A stretch of DNA of 64,000 bases from Blasia pusilla. Taxonomy: Eukaryota; Marchantiophyta; Marchantiopsida; Blasiales. Every line of letters begins with the position of its first letter. Within the stretch, counting starts at the first letter, position 1. A program made the position numbers and the translations under genes. Positions 49,550 to 60,643 of the stretch are shown here, piece by piece. Under the pieces are notes generated by a model. That model was not told where the DNA came from, ran no database searches, and saw nothing but the letters and a program-made list of their open reading frames with translations. Location: assembly GCA_050084515.1 (NCBI GenBank), contig CM114273.1, positions 42,656,001-42,720,000 on the forward strand. The letters run 5' to 3'.

Positions 49550-50848
49550 GGCAAGAGGAAGAGAGCTTAAACGTACACTTATTGGTGTAAAAAGCGATAT
49601 CTACCAAGACCTACCAAACAAACAAAAAGCTAACATAGGAAGATATATCACAAGTGGCGAAAAGCTGTTGCGGACAATTTTGTTGCCAATATACGTCGAG
49701 AGTTGTTGTTCGTTCAAGCAAAGAGAAGTATTGGAACAAATCCTTTTAGGAAATAAGGGAATCACTCCACGTCATGGTCCATTCGTCTCACTTCATTGAG
49801 GGATGAAGGGTTGTGCAATTGGAAAGTAGAACGGTGTACTTTACAGGTTGGCGACAGATCCATGGTCTTGGATAAACGAGCTTCGAGGACAAAGTAAGAA
49901 ATGTCAGAGATGGCAAGACGGGGATGGGGCATGGGAACCTAGGAAAACATTATAGAATCGAGAGGATGGCGCAAGCGGTAGAAACAGTCAAGCTGATAAT
50001 TGAGGAGACTTGAGATTGGATACCCCACAAGGAAAGAACATGGTGAGATGGGAGAATAGAGGAATTGATTCGGTTGCCTGAATTTTTCTCGTGGAAGTAT
50101 ATACGAGAAGTAGTCAATAAGGAGGGAAATTGGGATTAGCGGGAGTCTCACAATCAACTATCAGTCAAATAAAAAATTTTATTTCTCCAATGTTGCTATT
50201 CATAAATCAGGGGATAACTTTTCTCCTTGTGCGACATGTGCAATGGTGAAGTCTCTAGGAAATACTTCATTAACAAACAAGGAGAAGTCTATTATTAAGG
50301 AATGAGCAGTCGAACATCATGACTTGCAAACGACTCAAAGGAGTTTATATTATACTTGGCAAGCAAAATCCGTGCGCCATCCCGAGACTTATCGTTGCCT
50401 AATCCAAGAAAAAATGGATAGTTTCAAAATAGGTTTGCCAAGAGCGTGGCAAAAAACTAGAGATTTTGCTCTGGCTCAACCTTTTCCAGTTACTTGTACA
50501 TATAAATATTGCGGAATAACACTCCATTGCACTAGAAAATAGTTTAGGGTGCATGTGATAATTAGCAAGTTCGTAGGGCTATCTTGACCCTATTCACATA
50601 ACAAGACTTAAGTTCCCATTTTTAATCCACATCCAAAATTTTTTCCTAAGGAGAAAGAGATTAGTCTATGCCTCGTCCATTAATCAAAACTTAAGTTCTC
50701 ATAGGGCGTTACATTTCTTACATTTCTTGCTTAATGGAACTTGCAGATGCATGTGGTACTTGTCACATGTACCCCGTTTGGAGAAATGGTACCTTCTTTA
50801 CGTACTTAAATATTAAGTTGAATTAACTTTTACTCACTCTTTTTCTTA
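49550..50848. other. Intron-like or intergenic sequence
   Basis: Contains a basic frame around 49545-49790 (GVKSDIYQDLPNKQ) and a small frame at 50324-50542, neither recognisable. A pyrimidine tract ending TTATTGCAG at 50845-50853 is a good splice acceptor just before the next coding block. Confidence 0.35.
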
Positions 50849-52451
50849 TTGCAGGTCTTGACTCATGGGCATGGACCGTATGCAATTGCTCAATTAGACA
50901 TAGGCGTCTACAACCAGGGATCTAATTGGACAATTGAATCATTGGCAAAGTTGTTTCGGAGTTTGGAAAACCCCGACGGTGAAATACAGGAATTCTTGGA
51001 CGGGCCCGTACTAACTTCACTTCATAATCGATTCTTAAAAGGGAGGGAAAAGCTTGATGGATTACAGCCTATAGGCTTACGGAGTCTGCCGAAGAGGGAC
51101 CAAGGAAGCTGCTTGAGATTTTGAATCTACAAATTGACAACTCTGGAAAAGATAACAAAAATACTACGTGTATTTGGCCCTTCTTGTTCACAAGGAGGTA
51201 TTTGAAGAGATTCACTTGGCTTTTCTCATCCGTGGGCACACTTACGAAGATGTTGATGCTATGTTTAGCAAGTTCTCGGAAACTTTGCGGCGACACAATG
51301 CATACACCTTGAAAGATCTTGCAACACAGTTTTTTAACTCCACCTCACTCAATCCAACACCACAAGTAGTTCAGGGCATTCCCGACTTCAAGGAGTACTT
51401 GAAAGGTTTCATCGGGCCTAATATGAAAAATCACTGGTATGGATTGCAGAAGCCACGTCAATTCTGATTTACTAGATCTCCGGATGGTATGCCCATCATG
51501 CATTCCAAGATGTATGGTTTTGATAAAGAGTGGCTACCGAATGAGCGTGGTTATGACGTGTTTTTACGTCATGAAATTACTGGACATCCTGTTATCCCTA
51601 TTGGGAATCCAAAGCGCTTATTGTCCACACCCTTGAAGGGATTTTCCGATGTGAAGAAAGGTTTATTTGAGAACATTAAGTACTTTGATAAGGTGGGAAG
51701 CAAGTCTTCTAGAGGGACAAAGGTGGAGTTCCAACATCTAGCACGGCAGTGGAGGAAGACGATCGAGGAATTGGACTGATTTTTTCCTCATGGAAACCCT
51801 AAGGACCAGGTTCAAAACTTGCGATTAAATGTCAAAACATCAGCAAATGAAGATTCTTCTACCAAGAATAGGACCAGTTCGATAGCCCATGGCATCGCTT
51901 CATCGTTCTCTCATACATTGGAAGATTTTTGGCCTCTAACCAAACAGAACACTCAAGTTCCTATTGTCTTTGAAAGTGGAATTCCTCCAAATCGAGATCA
52001 CTATTGTGGGCCTACTAGATTCAGGCCTAGAGTTGACATATTATCAATGGAGGGAATAGAAGTTGCATTGGTAGATTTTAATGTTGGAGACTTTGTCATA
52101 ATTAGACCAAGACAAGCAAGAAACAAATATCTCATGTGGATGGGACAAGTTCTAGTTGGAGTTGGTGAAGATAAAAATTTTAGAATTTAGTATTGGTGGC
52201 CATTGAATACATTCGGAAGAGGGAACATAGCCTTAAGTAGGAGATATCAAAATTGGGATGTAAAAAAATGGGAGAAGAATAGTGATGAAAAACCAATGTT
52301 ATGTCCACATGACTCGGTTATAGCATCTTTCGCTAATTCAACATATGCAATAGAGGGTGGACTAGTGAGTATTCCCATTGAGGTGGCTAATTTTGTAAAG
52401 TCTAAAATAACTTTTGGCACTAATCTAATACTAGAAGATAGAGATGACTAG
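50849..52451 (+). pseudogene. DUF7869-type protein, broken
   Basis: DUF7869 proteins are uncharacterised. The signature here is LQIDNSGKDNKNT (51124-51162), then, after a one-base shift, YLALLVHKEVFEEIHLAFL and IRGHTYEDVDAMFSKF (about 51171-51275), matching the family's D-N-x-x-x-x-N-K-N and V-G-H-T-H-x-D-I-D-x-x-F stretches. From 51168 to 52190 one frame continues with only two TGA codons, at 51465-51467 and 51777-51779. It contains a basic insert and ends with VGDFVIIRPRQARNKY before a further frame at 52203-52451 with WPLNTFGRGN. One frameshift and two stops mark it as a recent pseudogene. The block begins at a splice acceptor near 50853. Confidence 0.65.
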
Positions 52452-52739
52452 TTACAACAACACAATTATTGTAACCCTTTGTTACAATTTAATGTTATGT
52501 TATTGAAAGTCATCATTTGAGTTTATAAAGTTTGTTTACATTTCTAGATATGGTATGAGATTATTGAATAAAATGGTTTTGTAGAAGCTTTCGCAATTTG
52601 AATCGGATTCCATGTTTGTCCCATTTAAAATTTTATTGTTTAGTATCGTGCTTTCACTTGCAACATAAAGTTTAATTCATCCATTTGGACTTTAGATGAA
52701 AACCGGGTGTCCCTAAGTAAAACTATACTCTATATCATA

Positions 52740-53235
52740 GTAGCTCCCAAAATCTATTGGATTAAGCCAAAAACTCTAAACCCTAGGCCAAAAACCCTAA
52801 ACGTTAACCCTTAAGCCAAAGAACCTAAACCCTAACCCTAAAATCCTAAAACCTAAGCCAAGCATCCTAAACCCTTAGCCTTATGCCAAAAACCCTAGAC
52901 CCTAGGCCAATCATCCTATACCCTAACCCGTAAGCTAAAAATCCTAAACCCTAAGCAAAAAACCCTAAACCCTAAGCCAAACACCCGAAACCCTAGAACC
53001 TAAGCAATAAACCCTAATCCCTAGGCCCAAAACCCAAAACCCTAAGCACAAAACCCTTAACCCTAGGCCAAAAACACCTAAACCTTAAGTAAAAGTTCCT
53101 AAACCCTAGAACCTCACCAATCAACCCTAAATCTTTAATCCTAGGCCAAAAACCCTAGACCCGTCATCCCTAAACCCTTAAACTTAAGCAATAAACCCTA
53201 AGGCGTAAGCCATAAACCCTAAACCCTAAGCCATA
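52740..53235. repeat. Degenerate interstitial telomere-like array
   Basis: About 500 bp of irregular CCCTAAA (plant telomere type, C-rich strand) alternating with AAGCCAAAAA-like spacers. Units are heavily mutated, so this is not an active chromosome end. Confidence 0.85.
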
Positions 53236-53474
53236 AAGATGGTTGACATAGAGGGTAAAACAAAAGTTGTACTCCCATTACACTGTGGTAATAATCATAC
53301 TAGAACAAAACCGGGTTTTCTAAAATACCACATTTGTCGAAATTGGTGTTTTTCTCGTGACACTAAGTTGAAGGCATTCTTCAAATCCACTTGGAAGACC
53401 ACCCACTCATCATGTCCATCAAGACAAGTGCTCAAATATAAGGCTTCGTCTCAGAGCCGGCCAAAGTAGCAACT

Positions 53475-54412
53475 TTAAACTAATAGGGACTTAGTTGTGA
53501 TTGAAAAGCCTTTCGGAATTACAAAGCAAAAATGCGACTCATCAACTGCAAGAGCAACATATCTATGGTGATTGGACAAATACCTCCACCCTCCTTTGAC
53601 AAAGCCAAAAGTGTCCCCGCCCCCAATACGTGAGCCACTACAGTTGACACTCCTCCTTGAGCTAGGTGAGAGGTAACTTAACCAAAGGAACTCGAAAAGA
53701 GCCATTGGCGAATTCCTTGGAAGGAAACAAGCCACCACAATGTTCGTACATCATACTGAACAACCCTCCAACAATAATCCTAAGAGAACGGCTAGATGCC
53801 GGTGCAAAGAGGGACATGTGAAGGCATGCACCCGTGTCATAATGGAAGCCACGTGCAAAAGCTGAAATGTCAACCGCTTGACAAGGATGTAGCCTCCAAG
53901 GGCATCGATGATAAAAGCTTAAGGAGATGGCATGTCCCTCAGGCATAGAGTACGAGCAACTTTCTTCAAGTTCTTATAGACCCGTCCAAGTGTTCGACAT
54001 CGTCACATCCTGGCAACGCCACAAGATCATCTGGCATGAAACCAAGTGAAGTGCTACCTTCGGCATACGCCACAAATTCACTCTGCAAAGACACCCAATC
54101 AACTCCTCGAAAACACCTCCATCAAATCACAACCTCTTTATGGCCGGCCTTCCCATCCCAAGTATAACAGAGATATCATCGTGGAAGGAGAAGTAATAAA
54201 TACCAAGAGAACTCGTCCATAGGATCAAGTACAATCCTAGCTAGGGGGAGGAGAAAAGTATGACGGAGGTCATCGCGGATAGCATTGGGAATCCTATGGA
54301 ACAAAGAGCAGAAAAAAATAGATCTCAAAGAAACCTTTGGTGCTGCCAAGGTAGGTCCTGAACCAATCCTGTGTCTTAGGAGGGGGTGATGATGCGAGAA
54401 GAACGAGTTCAT
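53475..54412 (-). pseudogene. Unrecognised decayed coding sequence
   Basis: Overlapping minus-strand frames 54412-54176, 53946-53662 and 53738-53475 look coding by composition (for example HRCPWRLHPCQAVDISAF and FVKGGWRYLSNHHRYVALA), and short peptides such as DDISVILGMGRPA occur between them in other frames. Repeated frame changes indicate a pseudogene. I could not match it to any family; a retroelement pol remnant is one possibility. Confidence 0.3.
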
Positions 54413-54783
54413 GACAACAAGGGCACCTCATATTCTCACTAGATGACCCACGGGTCCCCAAACAGAGGGTTCGTAAGAGTCGGGAGATGGATGCAACTCA
54501 CCAAGAAGAGAACATGACCCCCCATCAATCATGGGAGACAAACCCCACCAAAACTGACCATATTTCCCCCATTCAAACTAGCAATCCTGGTAATTGATCC
54601 TCTTCCTGCCCGTGATAATGATCCCCCTAGAATAAAATCTCATCTATCTTCACCACATAGGACTTCTAATCCCATCCGCCTCCCCAAACATAACTAGTGT
54701 CTTCATGGCGATTTGAAGGATATTGGAAGAGAATAGGTAAATGAAAATGAAAACGGATGAGAAAAAGATCTACATAAGGGTGA
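54413..54783. other. No recognisable gene; left flank of E2
   Basis: No open frame or repeat of note. The five bases before the LTR are GGTGA. The matching target duplication, if any, would lie beyond the right window edge. Confidence 0.4.
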
Positions 54784-54947
54784 TGTCATGACCATACGGA
54801 TTATGTCGTAGAGTATAGTGTGCTAGTAGAGGCCATTCCTTATGTAGGACCGTAGTGGCTTGGTAGAGATGCGGTTTCATACATAGGGTTGGGGGTTACT
54901 CAGTTGGGGGTGACTTTCCCAGTAGGGCCCGCTCTTAGGTTGGAGGA

Positions 54948-54953
54948 TATAAG
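54948..54953 (+). promoter_or_regulatory. Putative TATA box of the E2 LTR
   Basis: TATAAG, 27 bases before 54975. Plant TATA boxes usually lie about 25-35 bases before the start site, so transcription would begin at or near the segment complementary to the primer-binding site. Confidence 0.5.
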
Positions 54954-54963
54954 GTGGAGTACA

Positions 54964-54988
54964 CTCAAAGAACAGTCAGTTCTTTGAG
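54964..54988 (+). promoter_or_regulatory. LTR inverted repeat containing the putative self-primer
   Basis: Arms CTCAAAGAAC (54964-54973) and GTTCTTTGAG (54979-54988) form a 10 bp stem with a 5-base loop. Bases 54975-54988, GTCAGTTCTTTGAG, are perfectly complementary to the site at 55152-55165. The corresponding E1 segment (5814-5827) pairs at 13 of 14. Confidence 0.75.
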
Positions 54989-55151
54989 TTGAGCCTATTG
55001 CGTTGGGAGTTAGCCTTGGTAGTGAGTAGAGCTCTTGGCTATGGTGTTTCTCGTAAGCTTCGACCTAGATTCTCCCATCGTGGAGTGGGTTTGGCTCGAT
55101 TGTATGTGATTCTATACGTTTTTTATGACAGTAGGTCTTTCACGGATTTCA

Positions 55152-55165
55152 CTCAAAGAACTGAC
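55152..55165 (+). promoter_or_regulatory. Putative self-priming primer-binding site
   Basis: CTCAAAGAACTGAC starts at the base after the LTR. It does not resemble the common initiator-methionine tRNA site (TGGTATCAGAGC). Instead it is the reverse complement of LTR bases 54975-54988, as in Tf1/sushi elements where the 5' end of the RNA folds back and primes reverse transcription. Confidence 0.65.
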
Positions 55166-56655
55166 GTAGATCGATGGTAGCTTCGATTGTAGATCAGTAG
55201 GATCTGGTTAGGGCTGATTGTGTATTCATCCGTGGATGTTCGTGGCTTGTGGCCTATGTTGGAGTTGTGAATCTGGTGCGTGGTTGGTTGGGAAAGAAGC
55301 GCCTTGCTGAGATTTTTCCAACGCGCTTTAGATCGCCGAATTTCGTCAAGGGAGTTGGAAGTTATCAAGGATTGAAGATTCTGGTTCGTGTTCGACGGTT
55401 TTCTGATGTGGAGAGCTTGGAGTGCGGAAGCTCTGTTGAAGTTCATCCAGATCGGGTGAGAGGTTCCTATTGCTACTTGTATTGTGATCTCATGTGAAGC
55501 TATCTGCTTGAGTGTGTGGAGCGTTGCGGATTTCTGTGTGCATGAAACTTGGCGGAAGCGCTGTCCGATTTGCGATTCTGGAGGTGTATGGACAACAAGT
55601 TTGTCTGATTTTTAGCTCGGAGTACAGAGCTCGGTGGAGAGATAGCTATGGTGGTCAATTGAATTCTGGTCGAAACAGATTTGATTTCGGTCACGGATTT
55701 GTGAAGTAATTTCTGATCAAAATTTCGCGGACTAGCTCAAGGTCTAGCTATGATGGACAGCGGATCGGAGGGGCTGGTTGGTTGGTGACTCGTTCATTTT
55801 TGGAGAGGCCTATCCCATTGGGGGCGCCCTGGTTGGGCCTCTCTCCATAGTGAAGCATGGCGAACGGGGCGATAGGGTCATGTCTCAAGCATTTCTCGGC
55901 GTTTTGAGGCTTCGAGGCAACTCGTGGTAGCTCGGGGCGAGTGGGCGTGAGAGGCGGAGTAAGGAGCAAGGAGCAAGGAAGCAAGCTTGCTTGCTTGGGC
56001 GTGAGGCAATTTTTGCAGGATTTGGGATTTGAGTGTTGCATAACTGGTCACCCATCTTTGGGCTATTCTGCGTGGAGGACACTTAACTGTTGAGTTCTTA
56101 ACTATGCCAGTGTACACACTGTTGTAACTCATTTGGTGCTTTTGGAGATGTGTTAGGCGCTTTATGCATCTCAAGTTTTTGGTTGATGTACCTCTAGCGC
56201 ATAGTACAGTGTAGCCTCTCCATGCAGGTGATATTTTCAGGTGCTGCGAGTTCAACTAGCACGTCATCGACCCGCGGCGGAGTAGCTATTGCGATAGAAT
56301 TGTGTGGTGGGTTTTGTGGATTCAGGGGGCACCACATTTGGTGGATTGTGTTACCTTGATTTCCATTTGCGATTGGAGGGTTGTCGTTGGACTTCCTGTG
56401 TTTGGATCCCCTCGATCGTTGCTTCTTGCTTGCGAGCCCGTTGTTAGGGTTGACGCTGATTTCCAGAGTAGTGTTACTCCTATGTGCTACCGATAGTGAG
56501 GCTGGAGTGATGACCAGTAGACCATGGGAGGCTTCTTGTGGTGATGACAGGTTAGGTTGCCTACACCCATAGCTAGTAGAGCTAGAATAGTATAGCGACA
56601 TCGACGTCATTTGGTTACTTAGTGGTGGTAATTTGGTGGTGGTGCGGCATCGGCG
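55166..56655 (+). other. E2 untranslated leader
   Basis: About 1.5 kb between primer-binding site and gag with only short frames. It contains a palindrome GCAAGCAAGCTTGCTTGC near 55980 next to an AAGGAGC repeat. A long leader is not unusual for plant gypsy elements. I see no coding domain. Confidence 0.5.
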
Positions 56656-57723
56656 TTGGTCATCACGGAGCTGTCGGGTGGTCTGGTTGGGGACCGTGGT
56701 GCGGACAGTGGTGGTTTTACATGGAGTGGATTTAGGTATCGGCTACCTTTTCCACTTCCGACAGTTGATGAAGAGGAGGACGAGGGTGTTCCAAACAGTG
56801 AGTCTTCTACGTTGTTATCGAGTGTTGCAGCTCCATTGATTTGGGACATGGACGGTGGATATGGGGCCATGAAGGGCCCACAACGATACTCGGGTGCAGT
56901 GGGCACCATTGAGTTGGAGGAATTCATGGAGGAGTTTGATACGTGGTGTGATATGCAGATATTGCGGAACGCCACGTTGTTTACACCCTTCTTGGCTTGG
57001 AAGGGGTTGTTTCAGCACCCGGAAGGACCACCCATGGATGATTACCATGAGTCTAGGAAAGACCATGTTGCTGAGATTGAGGCGTGGAGACAATATTGGT
57101 TTCCAGGCTATGTGTCTATCACCCATGGTGGTATTGGTAGTAGTGCTCCTACTATGCTAGCCAGCCCGACGTTGAGTGGAAGTGAACGAGCCGGAGTGGG
57201 GGTACCAGTGGAGGTACTAGTGGGGATACTAGTGGAGGTACTAGTGCCCCACCATCGTTCAGCCTGGTTGCAGAGTTCTTCAAGAGGTTGAAGAAAAACT
57301 ATCAGGGAGTGAAGACGGAGAAGTTGAGGAATCTTTAGGAATTTGAGCGAAAGACTGGTGAGAGTCTTCATGAGGCATACACTCGTATGCGATGCTTGAT
57401 TTCAATTACCTGCAGTGACCGAGGATTAAAGTCAGTTTTGGTATGGGATCTTGGACAGAGATTTGCGCCGTAGGGTACGTGATGCTACTCTTATCAGTGA
57501 TGATTCACCCACATTGACCCATGTGTTTGCTCTATCTAAGAAGATTGAGCTTAACATGGTGAAGGAGAGAGTGGTGACATCCACATTCAGTAGGGATACA
57601 ACTACTCCTTCTCGTGTTCAGCCGCCCACCTCACAGGTTCGTAGTAGTGGTGGTGGTAGTAGTAGTGGGAGTCGTGGGGGGTACACACGACCTCAGTCAA
57701 GTCCTAGAGGGACACTTGCGTAG
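56656..57723 (+). pseudogene. Gag (capsid region) of E2
   Basis: The frame 56656-57291 includes YSGAVGTIELEEFMEEFDTW near 56890-56950. After a frameshift within a short ACTAGTGGAGGT tandem (about 57208-57250) the retrotransposon-gag signature follows: FFKRLKKNYQGVK, a TAG near 57337 where CAG is expected, then FERKTGESLHEAYTRMR. The frame resumes at 57451 (DRDLRRRVRDATL) and ends at 57723 with an S/G/R-rich tail. The product would form the virus-like particle core in the cytoplasm. It is identified by the gag pattern, by position before the zinc knuckle and by basic residues near the end. Confidence 0.75.
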
Positions 57724-57766
57724 AGACCATTGCCTTCATTTGCTGCCCCCAAAGCAAGGACGATCA

Positions 57767-57805
57767 TGTTGGACATGTGGAGGTGATCATGTTAGGAAGT
57801 TTTGT
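57767..57805 (+). pseudogene. Nucleocapsid zinc knuckle of E2 gag
   Basis: CWTCGGDHVRKFC fits C-x2-C-x3-H-x4-C, the RNA-binding knuckle common in plant gypsy gag proteins. It lies in the frame 57614-57907, shifted from the preceding gag frame, so gag is split in this copy. Confidence 0.8.
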
Positions 57806-58429
57806 CCCCAAGAGGATGGGAGACGGACTTTGGAGGATGGGCCTCATCGGCCCCAACTCAGTGTGATCATTATGGAGACCAGGTCATCCTCGAGAGCGTT
57901 GCTTTGATCTTCATCTAGAGTTGAGATCAGGCCGCGGCCGTGGTGGGAGTAGCTCCAAGAGGCCGAGGTGGTAGAGGTGGACCGGTGGTTGGAGCCTACG
58001 GTGGCTACCCCTACCACTACGACAGAGTTAGCTATGGTCGCCGGGATTGAGCTTGATTGGAGCAGAGTTGGCTACTATGGCGATATCCAAAGATAGATCA
58101 GGTTCGGGAGCAAGGGCTTCCACCTCTTATGGAGGGGATGATCTCTCTTATATGGCGAGTGCGGCAAGAGGTTGAGGCATCATTTGCGATTCTGAGAGGA
58201 GCCACTGAGGCGTCGAGCCACGTGGTGCTACTATGGAGTTGGACCCACTGAGGGGTGAGGGGGAGGAGGCTAGGCTTCCCAGTCATTCTTGTTGTCCGAG
58301 GTGCTTAGGACTCCATCCATGCTTCCCATGGCCTATTGAGCCGACAATGGGGACCGAGGCATCTACATCAAGTAGACACGGATGCAAAGATCAAAGGCAA
58401 AGATGTGCGGATGGCAACCGGTGTTGGGA

Positions 58430-59340
58430 TCCCCATTTTTTCGGCCACGGAGTGATGGCTTTAGGAGTTGACTTAGCTCTGTATTTCAACCAGCGACCAC
58501 ATTGTGTGAACGTGGAGGTGTTCTTGCTACACGTGTTGAGGTGGATGAGGGTGTTGCGGTGGAGCGACCCTCTATGTCGTGTAGCATTGAGTACCAATGC
58601 TACTTGGCGGCAAAGCGGCGAAGATGGATGCATTACCCGACCACCATTGATCGTGAGAGGCTTACACTGGTGTATGTATGTTGGACAACCGGAGTGGGAT
58701 CTTCCGATTGGTGAGTCCTACAGACAAGTGTATAGACATGGGAGATCTGATCTTGTTAGACTACGGTGCCCAACCTTTGATGTTGGGAAAAGCGACATGT
58801 ATTGGTTTGGGTATTCGGAGGTCGAGCTTGAGCCTTGCCCATTCCGATTCAAACATCACTTGGAGGAGCCAATGATAGGTCTCAATTCATGACACGGGAG
58901 AAGTTTTCTGTGCATAGTTGAGATCAGATGATGCGACGGATAGCTCCCGGTTGGAGCTATCGATCGCATCCTCAGTCGTATGATGTACTAGTTGGAGGAG
59001 CGATTGTACCCGATGGGTTTTGGGATGGATTTGGGTGAGGACAAAGATCTTATAGACCTGGTTGGTAGTCCGGGATGGACTATGAGCCAAGTTCTGTGAG
59101 ATTTATTTCGGGGCTCGACCAGAGGGTCTTCCCCAAACATGTGTTAGCATCTGTGGCTGGTTTTAGTGGAGTAGTTACTTGGCCAGAGACTTTTTGGAGG
59201 GTAATGTTTCGCTATGGATTCTCCCGCATGAGGAGGTAGAGGAGGTCCCTATTTGCAAAGAAGTGGCATCTTCATCGTTGGATGTGCCACTTTGGAGTTG
59301 GCGGTGCACTACGGTAGGAGGCGATCGCCTAGTGCAGAGG
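58430..59340 (+). pseudogene. Retropepsin region of E2, heavily frameshifted
   Basis: Aligns with 1-950 of E1 but is broken by many one- and two-base indels, so only short frames survive (58678-58875). The active site reads L-L-D-Y-G-A near 58755-58775, where E1 has the functional D-S-G; the change TCT to TAC adjoins a CTG site in E1. Most differences from E1 here fall at CAG or CTG trinucleotides of the E1 sequence, which is not expected of random decay. Confidence 0.75.
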
Positions 59341-59454
59341 CTTGTGTGAGGTGTTATATCTCACGAGGAAGAGGAGGCCCCACGGGACTCCTATACGGTC
59401 CAATTGGGTTATCCCTTTGGATACTACACCCATTGTATGGCAAAGTATCCGCCG

Positions 59455-60637
59455 GAGGGCATTTGTGTGTTAGATCTCTTTGGTGGGATTAGCACTGGTT
59501 TGGCTGAGTGTTGCAGGCGGTATTCTGTCATGACGTAGATACGTGTATGTGGAGCGAGATGAGACGGCCCGGAGAGTCTCATCCCGACATATTGGTCGAT
59601 TGGCGTGGAGATATCTGAGTTGTTGTCGCCATCGGCTATTCGGGTACCGGCGTGCTTTACCATCACACATTGCATTGTTGGGGCGCAGACCTTGAGAGGG
59701 TTGGTCCTGTGGATTTGGTGATTCTTTGGATGGCCATGTCGGGTCATACACGTCTTTGGTCGTGGTGAGGGATTACATGACCCTAGGTCTCGATTGTTTT
59801 GGGAGATGTTACGGGTGTTACGACATCTTCAGGTTCATCAGGCACATGCTCTAGCTTACATTCTGGAGAATGTTCCATTGTTGGGTGACACTCGGACCCG
59901 GATGATGGCGAGTGTTCATGAGGTGCGGTCTTGGATTGGACCAGCGGTGTTGTTGGATGCAACGCGAGTTGGCTCACGTGCATATCGTCCACGCTTGTGG
60001 TGGATAAACTTGTTGCCTAGGGAGGTTCTACGTCGAGCATATGATGCAGTGCAGCGGAATCCTCGCCTTACAATGGATAGTATCTTGGATACTGGTCGAC
60101 TTTCTCAAATGGTGAGGGTTATTGATCGGTCACCCATGGCAGTGGTGAACCGTGATGGCACTACCCATATTTGTGAGTTTTCCTTCGTCACATGCCTACA
60201 GGGAAGGTGGGCCGGGGCTTGTATGGGATTCTCATGTGCGACAGTTGGTGGAGCCTAACGCTGATGAGAGAGAGCGTGCGATGGGATTTGCTACTGGTGT
60301 GACAGCGGTTGCTTCCATTTCTAAGGCTTCACGACGTCATGTGTTGGGTCAGGCCATGGACATGAATTGTTTGACTTGGATTTTGAGTCTTGGTATGGCC
60401 GAGCAGCGTCGACTTCGGACTATGTCTGTGGGTCTTCCACCCCTTGTAATGAGCTCGATGGCTACCGGGACAGTAGAGGCATCGGCTGGGGGCGAGGAGA
60501 GTAGTATTTTGCATCCTTGGAGTAAATGGGATATAATGGTTGGGCATGTGGAGTTGGTTGCCCATATTGGTGGAGGAGTTATTTGCTCAGATGATGGTGT
60601 AGCTAAGGGTGTACCATCTTGTGAGGGGGTTGCATAG
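59455..60637 (+). pseudogene. DNMT3-like cytosine methyltransferase domain of E2
   Basis: Motif I (DLFGGISTGLA) is intact near 59467-59505, but indels break the next 300 bases, including the base after the catalytic P-C near 59735. From 59794 the frame is clean through motif VI (LENV), the VGSRAYRPRLWW segment and towards motif IX, then shifts near 60153 because about 14 bases present in E1 are missing. The second frame (60152-60637) carries the C-terminal part with ERERAMGF and RRHVLGQAMD (motif X) without interruption and ends at TAG 60635-60637, the same codon as in E1. A C-terminal extension of about 90 residues after motif X has no recognised domain. Confidence 0.83.
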
Positions 60638-60643
60638 CAGCCA

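Larger units (their letters stand above)
54784..55151 (+). repeat. 5' LTR of E2
   Basis: Begins TGTCATGACC, ends GGATTTCA and aligns throughout with 5623-5990. A TATA box (54948) and a hairpin (54964-54988) define a likely U3/R border near 54975. If the family's LTR really starts further upstream, as the position of the purine run in E1 hints, this copy lacks the first 95-105 bp here and they may be the block at 5992-6085. Confidence 0.85.

Noticed and set aside
55152-55200. tRNA-type primer-binding site in E2
   Set aside because: The sequence after the LTR does not match the usual TGGTATCAGAGC site or another I recognise. A TGGTAGCTT at 55175 is too far from the LTR and does not match well.
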